A stretch of DNA of 11,573 nt from Bacillota bacterium (GTDB lineage Bacteria > Bacillota > Clostridia > Christensenellales > Aristaeellaceae), in assembly GCA_023409955.1 (NCBI GenBank), contig JAEYQQ010000143.1:1-11573 (forward strand). Direction: 5' to 3'. The notes beneath the pieces are model-generated. The model searched no databases. It saw only the letters and a program-made list of their open reading frames with translations, and was not told the origin of the DNA. Numbering within the stretch: position 1 is the stretch's first letter; each line of letters opens with the position of its first letter. The position numbers were made by a program, and so were the translations under genes. Shown here one piece after another: positions 1 to 6,249 of the stretch.

Positions 1-278
1 TTCCAATAGAACACATCGGGCAGGCTGTCGCTCAGAGCCAGGGTTTCGCCGGCGTCTTTCCAGGCGTTGGCTTCATCCATCACGAGATTGACATGAATCC
101 AGGGATACGCGGCCTGGAATTCTTCAATTGTCTTCAGGAAGGGTTCACGGTTTGCTTCCGTCTCAGCGGACCAGATGACGTGGCAATCCAGGGTTACTTC
201 TTCGTGTTCTTCGGCGAACACGGTGGTTAGACTTAGCATCATAACCACAGCCAGAACCAGAGCAACGATCTTCCTCAT
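1..278 (-). CDS. ABC transporter extracellular solute-binding protein, N-terminal part (runs off the window)
   Basis: The reading frame opens at an ATG (276-278) behind an AAAGGAG ribosome binding site 8 nt upstream and runs off the left edge, so only about 92 residues are visible. The first 22 residues form a signal peptide: MRK, a hydrophobic stretch rich in V, L and M, then TTVFA before EEHEE. The mature part reads LDCHVIWSAETE, FLKTIEEFQAAYPWIHVNLV and then ALSDSLPDVFYW. This is the usual start of family 1-type sugar or oligosaccharide binding proteins, in which a first strand, the 'F-xxxYP-I-V' segment and a 'PDV' segment follow each other. No lipobox cysteine is visible after the signal, unlike many Firmicutes binding proteins, although C32 lies nearby. 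The likely role is substrate capture for an ABC importer; the substrate cannot be told. The gene has its own promoter at 333-361. Confidence 0.8.
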   Translation of the reverse strand, partial: MRKIVALVLAVVMMLSLTTVFAEEHEEVTLDCHVIWSAETEANREPFLKTIEEFQAAYPWIHVNLVMDEANAWKDAGETLALSDSLPDVFYW

Positions 279-332
279 GATAGTTCTCCTTTCAGATGTG
301 AGCGTATTCGGTTTATACCGGCGTTTATGCGC

Positions 333-361
333 ATTATAGCACTGTCATTGTTTAATATCAA
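333..361 (-). promoter_or_regulatory. Sigma-A promoter of the solute-binding protein gene
   Basis: On the minus strand TTGATA (356-361) and TATAAT (333-338) are separated by exactly 17 nt, a near-consensus vegetative promoter. The -10 lies 55 nt upstream of the ATG at 278. A short inverted repeat, CGGT-TTAT-ACCG (309-320), sits in the untranslated leader and might be an operator, but the 4-bp arms are too short to be sure. Confidence 0.7.
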
Positions 362-733
362 TAAGTCTAGCAATGTTTTTTCTGTCATTATATAGAACAT
401 CAATGCATACTGGATAAAATATGCTGCCATGACGCAAGCCAGATAGTGTGTTGACATCGTTTTGATGACCCGGAAAAGTTACCAAATCATAGTCACCATG
501 GAAATATATGCGCAGAATTCTCTAAACACATCAGAAAAGTCCGCCGGATCATTCACACTATGAAAAACTTTGCGATAAGCGATCTTGTTCGCATTATACC
601 GCATCAATAAAGATTCATATGCATCCACATGGAATAAATGAATTTTGACAAAACGGCGGTAGTTCATATGAACAGTTCCTCGGAAAAGCCGCGTAACAGA
701 ATAGGGTTAGCAAAAGGTCGTGCTGAACGCTAC
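362..733. other. Gene-poor stretch upstream of the solute-binding protein gene
   Basis: No confident gene is visible here on either strand. The stretch holds the doubtful 62-codon ORF at 479-667 (listed separately) and AT-rich spacer. It sits beyond the 3' end of a tRNA gene, a typical site for inserted or decayed DNA, but no integrase or duplicated tRNA end was seen. Confidence 0.5.
479..667 (-). CDS. Doubtful small ORF, 62 aa
   Basis: An ATG at 667 preceded by GAGGAA, 8 nt upstream, opens a 62-codon frame beginning MNYRRFVKIHLFHVDAYESL. I do not recognise the family. There is no signal peptide or membrane segment, and no convincing promoter just upstream. It lies in a gene-poor stretch between a tRNA terminator and the solute-binding protein promoter. 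It could be a real small protein, a remnant of a larger inactivated gene, or chance. The plausible ribosome binding site is its only positive evidence. Confidence 0.2.
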   Translation of the reverse strand: MNYRRFVKIHLFHVDAYESLLMRYNANKIAYRKVFHSVNDPADFSDVFREFCAYISMVTMIW

Positions 734-776
734 TTCGATGTACAGACAAGGGACGTTCCCAACTGTTCACATCGAA
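734..776. repeat. 43-nt imperfect nested hairpin (REP-like palindrome)
   Basis: The outer arms TTCGATGTACAG (734-745) and CTGT-TC-ACATCGAA (763-776) pair over 12 bp with a 2-nt TC bulge. Inside, GGGA (750-753) pairs with TCCC (757-760) around a CGT turn, with small internal loops. The nested design with a bulge resembles short REP-type palindromes mobilised by Y1 (RAYT) transposases. It has no poly-T tract, so it is not an ordinary terminator. It lies just beyond the tRNA-Val terminator. Only one copy is in this window, so repetitiveness is inferred. Confidence 0.4.
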
Positions 777-791
777 AATCGCGATTAATGC

Positions 792-822
792 AAAAAGAAA
801 ACCCTTGACTTGTAAGGGTTTT
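792..822 (-). terminator. Rho-independent terminator of the tRNA-Val gene
   Basis: A perfect 9-bp stem, AAAACCCTT (798-806) with AAGGGTTTT (814-822), has a 7-nt loop. On the minus strand it is followed by C and five T (796-792). It begins 4 nt after the encoded CCA end of the tRNA. Confidence 0.85.
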
Positions 823-826
823 CGCT

Positions 827-902
827 TGGTGGTCTGTACTGGACTCGAACCAGTGACCCCATCGATGTGAACGATGTGCTCTACCAACTGAGCCAACAGA
901 CC
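827..902 (-). tRNA. tRNA-Val (anticodon CAC), CCA encoded
   Basis: The minus strand folds into a complete cloverleaf. The acceptor stem is GGTCTGT with ACAGACC, the D stem GCTC with GAGC, and the anticodon stem CATCG with CGATG around the loop TTCACAT. The T stem is ACTGG with CCAGT around TTCGAGT. Positions 34-36 of the loop read CAC, which decodes the valine codon GUG. The discriminator A is at 830 and CCA is encoded at 827-829. The gene is flanked by its own promoter (996-1024) and terminator (792-822) and is therefore monocistronic, with a leader of about 85 nt. Confidence 0.95.
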
Positions 903-929
903 ATGAGACTGTTTTGCTTTGCACAACTG

Positions 930-947
930 GTTTTGCCAACTGAGTCA
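930..947 (-). other. D-arm-like sequence in the tRNA-Val leader
   Basis: In the leader of the tRNA transcript, 18 nt (TGACTCAGTTGGCAAAAC) match the 5' part of the tRNA (TGGCTCAGTTGGTAGAGC) at 14 of 18 positions. Three of the four differences are G to A. No following anticodon or T arm is present, so this is at most a relic of a second tRNA copy. Confidence 0.3.
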
Positions 948-995
948 AAACAATGTGTTGGTAATTTTGTTGCCAAGTTTTTGGCGACATCAAGT

Positions 996-1024
996 ATCAT
1001 ATCATAGGAAAAATGGCTTGTCAA
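996..1024 (-). promoter_or_regulatory. Sigma-A promoter of tRNA-Val
   Basis: On the minus strand a perfect -35 TTGACA (1019-1024) and -10 TATGAT (996-1001) are separated by 17 nt. Transcription would start near 989, giving an unusually long leader (about 85 nt) before the tRNA 5' end at 902. The leader contains a short hairpin, GCCAA with TTGGC. Confidence 0.85.
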
Positions 1025-1106
1025 TATATGAAGTGCGAAATCCTAAGCACAAAATGTGAAATCAATGAATGCTCTTTCTTGCTTGAATGATTCTTATATT
1101 TGTGGA

Positions 1107-1136
1107 CAAAAATATTGCCCGCAGTCGGCGGGCAAT
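1107..1136 (-). terminator. Rho-independent terminator of the four-helix protein gene
   Basis: A perfect 9-bp GC-rich stem, ATTGCCCGC (1114-1122) with GCGGGCAAT (1128-1136), has a 5-nt loop. On the minus strand it is followed by ATTTTTG. It lies 3 nt beyond the stop codon of the gene ending at 1140. Confidence 0.85.
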
Positions 1137-1139
1137 CCG

Positions 1140-1568
1140 TTATAGAAAGCTTTTTAGTCGCTGGACATTGTTTTCTTCAAATTCCTGCAGGCGCTTCATC
1201 AAGCTGCGGATATCTTCCTCTGCGTCGGCATACTGATTCAGGTTTTTGATGGCGTCAATGATCCCCATATTGCTGCCTAATATCAACATCTCGGCAACAT
1301 GGGAGGGAGTGGAGTCCATGGCTGTCTGCAAGCGGATAGATATATAGGTTGTGATTTTTGAACAGGTGCTCAAGCCCTTTTCATCAAACCCGTTCTTATT
1401 CAGCAACACTTTGGCAGCATCCAAAATGCTGCGGTATTCCTCCAACTGTGCTGTCAGATGCTCCTTAAACTCTTCGCTTTTTACAATGTGGATCAGCTGG
1501 TCAATGGTGACGACGCCCATCTGTGCATTTTGATAGATAAAGTTCAGCAATTCAGCGTTACCGTTCAT
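1140..1568 (-). CDS. Conserved small helical protein of unknown function, 142 aa
   Basis: The start chosen is the ATG at 1566-1568, nine nt behind a good AAAGGAG site. An in-frame ATG seven codons earlier would place that Shine-Dalgarno inside the coding region and is rejected. The protein begins MNGNAELLNFIYQNAQMG and ends NNVQRLKSFL. It has no signal peptide or membrane segment and no cysteine cluster. It reads as about four amphipathic helices, with heptad-like stretches around residues 35-55 and 115-142. From memory, proteins with this opening and the central phrase 'SEMLI-GS-MGIID' are widespread, unnamed cytosolic proteins of Clostridia, resembling ferritin-like or coat-F-like four-helix bundles. 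I see no di-iron ExxH motif, so no ferritin activity is claimed. It is a single gene with its own terminator. Confidence 0.8.
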   Translation of the reverse strand: MNGNAELLNFIYQNAQMGVVTIDQLIHIVKSEEFKEHLTAQLEEYRSILDAAKVLLNKNGFDEKGLSTCSKITTYISIRLQTAMDSTPSHVAEMLILGSNMGIIDAIKNLNQYADAEEDIRSLMKRLQEFEENNVQRLKSFL

Positions 1569-1672
1569 GCGTTTACGCTCCTTTCGCATTGGAAGTATGC
1601 GCAGGAAAGTATGCCTGTATTCTGTTTTCTTCTACTGATGGCAGTAACAAGATATACATAAACCCTCATTTG

Positions 1673-1701
1673 TTTACATTATTTATCATGTATGGTAGAA
1701 T
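1673..1701 (+). promoter_or_regulatory. Candidate sigma-A promoter of the CapA-like gene
   Basis: TTTACA (1673-1678) and TAGAAT (1696-1701) are spaced by 17 nt, 80 nt upstream of the ATG at 1782. It lies in the divergent region shared with the helical-protein gene; no equally good promoter was seen for the minus strand. Confidence 0.5.
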
Positions 1702-1781
1702 TGGTGAATTACAAGGCGCTGTAAATGCAAGAGCCATAATATTACCCGGATTTATTGTAGCTGCGAGGGAGATTGCCAACG

Positions 1782-2864
1782 ATGATCAGACAGCTTAAAA
1801 TCAAGTTATGCATACTGTTTCCCGTAATTTTTTTATGCGTATTGCTTTTACAGCTTTCTGCTTTTGCAGAGGGTAAATCGACCACTATCAGGCTGACCTT
1901 TGCCGGCGACTGTACGCTGGGCGGGAGCGAGGATTGGATGAGATTGCGCTCGGGGACATTCATGACCACTATGGAAAAAGAGAGCGACGAATATCCGTTC
2001 TTGCTTGCCCAAGATATATTCAGCAAGGACGACTATACCATGGTAAATTTGGAGGGCGTGCTATCCGATAGCAAGCGTGGGCAAAAATCCGGCCTCAAGT
2101 GGAATTTCCGTGGGAACACAAAGTATGTTGGAATCCTGACAGCAGGCTCCATTGAGGCGGTTTCGCTTGGCAATAACCACTCCAGGGATTATGGGGAATA
2201 CGGCCTGAATCAGACTAAACTGACGCTGGATGGAGCCGGTATTGATTATTGCATTGACAGGGATATTTGCTATTTTGAAAAGGATGGTATCCGGATTGCT
2301 TTTATGAGTTTCTGGCGCGGAGACTTTCCCAAGCATAAGCAATGGCTTCAGGAAACAATTGAAGAACTCAAGGGCAGCGGTAAGTGCCAGGCTGTTGTTG
2401 TTATATACCACGGCGGCACAGAATACCAGCAAAAACATAGCAAAGCCCAGGAAGATGCTATGCGCTTTGCCATAAACAGCGGTGCTGATCTTTGTATAGG
2501 CCATCATCCCCATGTTGTCCAAGGGGTGGAGGTATATAAGGGCAGGAACATATTGTACAGCCTGGGCAATTTCTGCTTTGGTGGCAACCGTAAACCCCGC
2601 AGTGCTGAATCCCTTACCTATGTTGCGGGCATTGAGCTGGGCTTTGTGGATGGAGAATACAGTCATCAGCAGCTTACCATCCATCCTTACAAAATGTCGG
2701 GCACGCCTGGCAATAACAATTATCAGCCCTGTCCTGCAACGGGGAAGGAAGCAGTTGAACTGATCAGCAGAATCCAGTACGATACATCATTTACCCTACA
2801 GCCTTATGTGGAGGGAATAGGGGCAATTCAGGAGCATATTTTGGCTCATAGCAAAGAGCAATAA
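1782..2864 (+). CDS. CapA-family (PGA_cap) secreted metallophosphatase-like protein, 360 aa
   Basis: The start is the ATG at 1782, with GAGGGAG ending 10 nt before it; an in-frame TTG at 1773 lies almost on the Shine-Dalgarno and is rejected. Residues 6-29 form a signal peptide or anchor ending in SAFA. The rest carries the full set of CapA/PgsA motifs in order: AGDCTLGG (41-48), NLEG (89-92), LGNNHSRDYG (129-138), YHGGTEY (209-215), GHHPHVVQG (240-248) and YSLGNFCFGG (259-268). These are the metal ligands and substrate loop of the calcineurin-like superfamily. The family is named after poly-gamma-glutamate capsule synthesis in Bacillus, but most clostridial members stand alone with unknown substrate. 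No capB, capC or pgsE-like partner is next to it, so a general role in cell-envelope polymer metabolism is the most that can be said. It acts outside the membrane. Confidence 0.88.
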   Translation: MIRQLKIKLCILFPVIFLCVLLLQLSAFAEGKSTTIRLTFAGDCTLGGSEDWMRLRSGTFMTTMEKESDEYPFLLAQDIFSKDDYTMVNLEGVLSDSKRGQKSGLKWNFRGNTKYVGILTAGSIEAVSLGNNHSRDYGEYGLNQTKLTLDGAGIDYCIDRDICYFEKDGIRIAFMSFWRGDFPKHKQWLQETIEELKGSGKCQAVVVIYHGGTEYQQKHSKAQEDAMRFAINSGADLCIGHHPHVVQGVEVYKGRNILYSLGNFCFGGNRKPRSAESLTYVAGIELGFVDGEYSHQQLTIHPYKMSGTPGNNNYQPCPATGKEAVELISRIQYDTSFTLQPYVEGIGAIQEHILAHSKEQ

Positions 2865-2883
2865 GCAAGTTAATAAAATAAGG

Positions 2884-2920
2884 AATGTTCATGGCCGAAA
2901 CCAGCCATGAACATTTGTAT
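2884..2920. terminator. Bidirectional terminator between convergent genes
   Basis: A perfect 12-bp stem, AATGTTCATGGC (2884-2895) with GCCATGAACATT (2904-2915), has an 8-nt loop. It is followed by a T-rich stretch on the plus strand and by CCTTATTTTATT on the minus strand. It lies 19 nt after the CapA-like gene and 14 nt after the end of the LarA-like gene, so it probably serves both. Confidence 0.75.
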
Positions 2921-2929
2921 TTGGTTAAC

Positions 2930-4198
2930 TTAATCGTTCTTGCATTTCCATAACCCCAGGCCAGGTGCATCTACATAATATATTTCTTCGCCATCTGGGA
3001 GCGTATTCCAGCCGTTTTTCAATGTGTTGATATCATAGCGACTCATTGCATCAGCCACATCCATGTGGTGAAAGCCAACCCCCTCCACCGCTTCTTTTGA
3101 CAACAGCGCAGGGTTTGTGGCATAGGTGATGCGAAAACGATCATCAGAGGAGCCATGAATCAAATGTGCTGAAACCATCAAGAGATTCTTAAAAGAACCT
3201 TGCCGGTATAAATCCAGTATATGCTTGGTGCCGGTATAGCCATAGGCCCGTATGGCGTTATCTACTTCTGGATTTTCTCCAAAGGTGTGCACACCAGGGG
3301 CCAGAACCACAAGCTCGCCGCCATCGGCCACGATCATTCGGGTACGGTAAATGGCCTTGTTACCTACCCAGGTGGAGCGGTACTCCTCCGGTTCCAGATA
3401 GGCTACCACCTTTTTGGCGGGACGGTCTACATAATTGATGTTCATTTCCTGAGATAGGGATACAGCTTGCTCAAAACCATCCCGCTTGTCGCCAATATAC
3501 AAACCGTGAATATTCACATTTTCATCTGCTTTGTTAACCACAGTTAGAATATAGACAAGGGGAAGATCTTTTAAAAACCGCTCCTGGGCATAATCAAACA
3601 CCTTGCGAACGGGAGCATGATCTCTGCCCAAGGCTGCCTCCGCACCGCATACAGCCCCCAGCATATGGGTTTTGTTAATCATCTGCCGGCCCCCGACGCC
3701 AACAAATATGTTTTTGCTGTAATTGGCCATGCCAACTACTTCATGGGGTACAACCTGGCCAATGGAAAGGATCAGGTCATAGCTGCCGGAAACAAGGAGC
3801 TTATTGATTTCAACATCGATATCTGTTTCAAATAAACCCTTTGATACACTGCTGACAAATGCCTCGGGCACGGATCCAACGAATACCGTATCACTGCGCC
3901 AGTTGTGGGTTAAAAAGCGTTCCGGCGGGATGTCGCCAAACATTCGCTCAATTTCTTCATCCGTCATACTTACATGGGTGCCAACGGCTGGCAGGATGTC
4001 CACCTGTACATCATCGGGCAGCATATGGTACAGAATATGGGTGATGCTGCCGGCCATGGAGTAATACCGGGTAATATCTGGTGGTATGATCAGCAATCTT
4101 TTCAAGTTTTTGTACTGATCCAGCAGCAGTTGTAATTGGGTTTTGATTTCGTTTTGTGTTATGGCGCGGTCTTTATAAGTTAATGATAGGGTATTCAC
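2930..4198 (-). CDS. LarA-family protein (nickel-pincer lactate racemase superfamily, DUF2088), 422 aa
   Basis: The start is GTG (4196-4198) with AAAGGAG 6 nt upstream. The length and motifs fit the LarA superfamily, whose founding member racemises lactate with a nickel-pincer nucleotide tethered to a lysine. Visible motifs are PPDITR (D41, R44), AVGTH (H75), VPHEVVG (H152), NYSKN (K162) and NKTHM (H178). The spacing H152-K162-H178 equals that of H174-K184-H200 in Lactobacillus plantarum LarA, where K184 holds the cofactor and the histidines are catalytic or bind nickel. The cofactor-using site therefore looks intact. The neighbourhood contains no larB, larC or larE, so the cofactor would have to be made from genes elsewhere. 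The family covers several 2-hydroxyacid and sugar-acid racemases or epimerases; the substrate is not known. It is cytosolic and divergent from the flavoprotein gene at 4380. Confidence 0.85.
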   Translation of the reverse strand: MNTLSLTYKDRAITQNEIKTQLQLLLDQYKNLKRLLIIPPDITRYYSMAGSITHILYHMLPDDVQVDILPAVGTHVSMTDEEIERMFGDIPPERFLTHNWRSDTVFVGSVPEAFVSSVSKGLFETDIDVEINKLLVSGSYDLILSIGQVVPHEVVGMANYSKNIFVGVGGRQMINKTHMLGAVCGAEAALGRDHAPVRKVFDYAQERFLKDLPLVYILTVVNKADENVNIHGLYIGDKRDGFEQAVSLSQEMNINYVDRPAKKVVAYLEPEEYRSTWVGNKAIYRTRMIVADGGELVVLAPGVHTFGENPEVDNAIRAYGYTGTKHILDLYRQGSFKNLLMVSAHLIHGSSDDRFRITYATNPALLSKEAVEGVGFHHMDVADAMSRYDINTLKNGWNTLPDGEEIYYVDAPGLGLWKCKND

Positions 4199-4223
4199 AG
4201 AAAGCTCCTTTACCGAATGAATA

Positions 4224-4240
4224 GTATAATCTCATTATAC
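4224..4240. promoter_or_regulatory. 17-bp palindrome over the -10 region of the LarA-like gene
   Basis: GTATAAT-CTC-ATTATAC is a perfect inverted repeat (7-bp arms, 3-nt centre). Its right half, read on the minus strand, is the -10 TATAAT (4234-4239) of the LarA-like gene, 36 nt upstream of the GTG. No good -35 is visible, so the promoter may need an activator. A repressor or activator binding the palindrome would control this gene directly. Confidence 0.5.
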
Positions 4241-4257
4241 AACAAACTGGGTGAAAT

Positions 4258-4285
4258 TTGGAAATAGGGTTGTATTTTTTATAGG
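4258..4285 (+). promoter_or_regulatory. Candidate promoter of the thioredoxin-reductase-like gene
   Basis: TTGGAA (4258-4263) and TATAGG (4280-4285) with a 16-nt spacer lie about 95 nt upstream of the TTG start. The match is modest; I saw no better candidate on the plus strand between the divergent genes. Confidence 0.3.
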
Positions 4286-4379
4286 AATCCAAATGCCGTA
4301 GGCGAAAGCGAAAATGGGATTGACAAGCGTACCGGATACTGCTATTTTGATGGGAAGAAAGCCAGAGGAGGATAATCAT

Positions 4380-5231
4380 TTGCTGGACATTGCAATTGTT
4401 GGCGGCGGTCCTGCCGGATGGTCTGCAGCCATCACGGCCAGGATGCGGAATCAAGAGGTAACGGTCTTTTCTCCGGCGGAGGGAAGCACCTGGCTATATA
4501 AAGCGGATAAAGTTGATAACTACCCTGGCATGCCAGGTGCCAGCGGGAAAAGCATGTTGGAAGCCTTTGAACAGCAGGCACTGGATATGGGGGCAGTACG
4601 ACAAAAGGCGGTTGTGCGTCAGATCATGGAAAATGGGGGAGCTTTCCTTCTGCTGGCAGAAAATGAGGTCATAGAGGCCAGAACTGTGATTCTGGCTATG
4701 GGGGCTGCCAGGCCCAGGCCCCTTCCTGGAGAGGCAGAATACTTGGGCCGGGGCGTCAGCTACTGCGGCACCTGCGATGGCATGTTTTATAAGGGAAAGA
4801 AAGTAGCTGTGCTTTCCAGCGGGGAAATGGGTTTGCATGAGGCGGCGTTTCTGGCAGGCTTGGCTTCCGAGCTTATTTACCTGCCGCTGAAAAAGCACGA
4901 CACGAATGCTTTGGATGGCCGGGCTGTACTGATACAGGAGAAACCTGGTGAGATTGTAGAGGATGCAGGTGCTCTGGCTGTAATTACAGACCAGGGTAGA
5001 CACAACGCTGCAGGCGTATTTGTTTTCCGGCCTGCGGTTGCCCTTGATCAATTATTACCCGGTCTGAATACTGAGGGAGCCTTTATCCCAGTCAACCGAT
5101 TCATGGAAACCAATATGCCAGGTGTTTTTGCAGCCGGTGATTGTACAGGCCAGCCCTTGCAAATCGCCAAGGCGGTAGGGGAAGGAAACATTGCAGCCAT
5201 CCGTGCATCAGAATATCGGTATCAACCATAA
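4380..5231 (+). CDS. Thioredoxin-reductase-like flavoprotein lacking the NADPH motifs (possible ferredoxin-dependent type), 283 aa
   Basis: The start chosen is TTG at 4380, 8 nt behind GAGGAGG; the protein then opens with LDIAIVGGGPAG as family members do. An upstream in-frame ATG (4314) has no ribosome site. The FAD-binding GGGPAG (8-13), the redox pair C129-G-T-C132 and the second FAD motif GVFAAGDC (248-255) are intact. The NADPH domain is not: where TrxB has GGGDSA, residues 147-152 read SSGEMG, and the HRR motif that binds the 2'-phosphate is missing (YLPLKKHD instead). The protein is also shorter than the usual 305-320 aa. Loss of these motifs with a kept CxxC is the mark of the pyridine-nucleotide-independent reductases, including the clostridial ferredoxin-dependent FFTR. 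Electron donor and partner are inferred. No thioredoxin gene adjoins it. The DUF3298-like gene follows after 102 nt without a clear terminator between. Confidence 0.8.
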   Translation: MLDIAIVGGGPAGWSAAITARMRNQEVTVFSPAEGSTWLYKADKVDNYPGMPGASGKSMLEAFEQQALDMGAVRQKAVVRQIMENGGAFLLLAENEVIEARTVILAMGAARPRPLPGEAEYLGRGVSYCGTCDGMFYKGKKVAVLSSGEMGLHEAAFLAGLASELIYLPLKKHDTNALDGRAVLIQEKPGEIVEDAGALAVITDQGRHNAAGVFVFRPAVALDQLLPGLNTEGAFIPVNRFMETNMPGVFAAGDCTGQPLQIAKAVGEGNIAAIRASEYRYQP

Positions 5232-5333
5232 AAGCGCCTTAGGGATACTTTTGCACGCCTCACGCGTTTGTTGTTTGACCGTTCTTTTATTCTGTTGAGT
5301 TTTTTGGCGGGGTTACACCCGGAAAGGAGAACT

Positions 5334-6098
5334 ATGAAAAAGGGAATCAGCTTATTTATTGCTATGGTCTTGACCCTTGGCCTCCTTGCTAAGCCTGCAT
5401 TGGCACAGCCGCTTGTGCAAATACAGCCGCTGGCAGGGGAGGCGATGTTTCCAGAAGGCAGCACGGTGGATAACGCACAGTTTTTACTGACCTATGCTTA
5501 TCCCCAAGTAACGCCGGAAACGAATACTGATGCCAATATCAACGTGTTTTATCAAGAATTGGCCACTGACCTTATAAATGAAACAGCGCTTGTATTATTT
5601 GAACAGGCTGGACAAAGTGTGGAGTCCGGTATAGCAGCCTACATGCACATCAATTATCAGGTGACAGCCAATACCGATCACTTTTTCAGCGTCATGCTTA
5701 CCCAGGAACAGTTTATGGGTGTGGCAGAATCACAAACAATGATGGCCAATGTATTTGCAAGGACCGGTGACAGCGCGGGCGGCCTGGTAACGCTGCCATA
5801 TGTCATGGGCTTTGCAGATGATGACGAAGCCTCTGCTACGGTTCTTGTGGATACGGTGTACCGTCTTGTGTGGGACATCATTGTTGAGCAGATGCTAAAC
5901 GGTACTGTAGAGTATTATGAAGAGCTAACAGAGGAAAATCTATTTTCTGAATTCTACCCTGAAAGCGACTTTTATTTGGATGATCAGGGGAACATTGTGT
6001 TCTTTGTACAGCCTTCCGTCATCGCCAGTAATGCAGCAGGACTGCTAACCTATCCATTCTCCCCGGATGAGCTCCTTGCGGAGATGAAAAATAACTGA
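5334..6098 (+). CDS. Secreted DUF3298/RsiV-like domain protein, 254 aa
   Basis: The start is the ATG at 5334 with AAAGGAG 4 nt upstream; a longer frame from 5268 has no ribosome site. Residues 1-24 are a signal peptide with an ALA cleavage motif before QPLVQ. The mature part contains YAYPQV, an N-terminal helix region rich in N and E, and near the C-terminus SDFYLDDQGNIVFFVQP followed by AAG and the final YPFSPDELL. This tail is the hallmark of the DUF3298 domain found in RsiV and in exported proteins of Firmicutes ('FYLT-GLVIYF-Y-IAPYAAG-IPYSEL'). There is no cytoplasmic anti-sigma part, so it is a free exported protein, not an RsiV anti-sigma factor. It may be co-transcribed with the flavoprotein gene, since no clear promoter was seen in the 102-nt gap. 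A good terminator follows. Confidence 0.78.
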   Translation: MKKGISLFIAMVLTLGLLAKPALAQPLVQIQPLAGEAMFPEGSTVDNAQFLLTYAYPQVTPETNTDANINVFYQELATDLINETALVLFEQAGQSVESGIAAYMHINYQVTANTDHFFSVMLTQEQFMGVAESQTMMANVFARTGDSAGGLVTLPYVMGFADDDEASATVLVDTVYRLVWDIIVEQMLNGTVEYYEELTEENLFSEFYPESDFYLDDQGNIVFFVQPSVIASNAAGLLTYPFSPDELLAEMKNN

Positions 6099-6178
6099 CA
6101 TTGATACATGGTATGGCAGAGCCGCTTTCTTTCACGGGATGTCGGCCTTTATAACCAGAACTGCAGATATATAAATCG

Positions 6179-6208
6179 AACCCCTGCCAAATATGGGCAG
6201 GGGTTTTC
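6179..6208 (+). terminator. Rho-independent terminator after the DUF3298-like gene
   Basis: A 10-bp stem, AACCCCTGCC (6179-6188) with GGCAGGGGTT (6196-6205), has a 7-nt loop, with four T overlapping its 3' end (6204-6207). It is 80 nt past the stop. It lies between convergent genes and may also slow transcripts from the minus strand, but the T tract there is poor. Confidence 0.75.
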
Positions 6209-6249
6209 GCATTATCAATAAGATGCTTGAAAGATGATATGAATACCAA

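Noticed and set aside
275..457. 60-codon minus-strand frame overlapping the solute-binding protein start
   Set aside because: It contains the promoter and leader of the real gene and lacks a sensible ribosome site; the protein shows no family features.
827..902. tRNA-Val as an integration site of a mobile island
   Set aside because: I found no duplicated tRNA 3' end and no integrase or phage gene in the window.
615..993. Minus-strand frames of 87 and 103 codons across the tRNA
   Set aside because: They read through the tRNA-Val gene and its terminator, so they are chance frames.
2061..2684. 207-codon minus-strand frame inside the CapA-like gene
   Set aside because: It is antisense to a protein with all family motifs; no ribosome site or recognisable domain was found.
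4494..5051. 185-codon minus-strand frame inside the flavoprotein gene
   Set aside because: It is a shadow of the coding strand with no recognisable domain.
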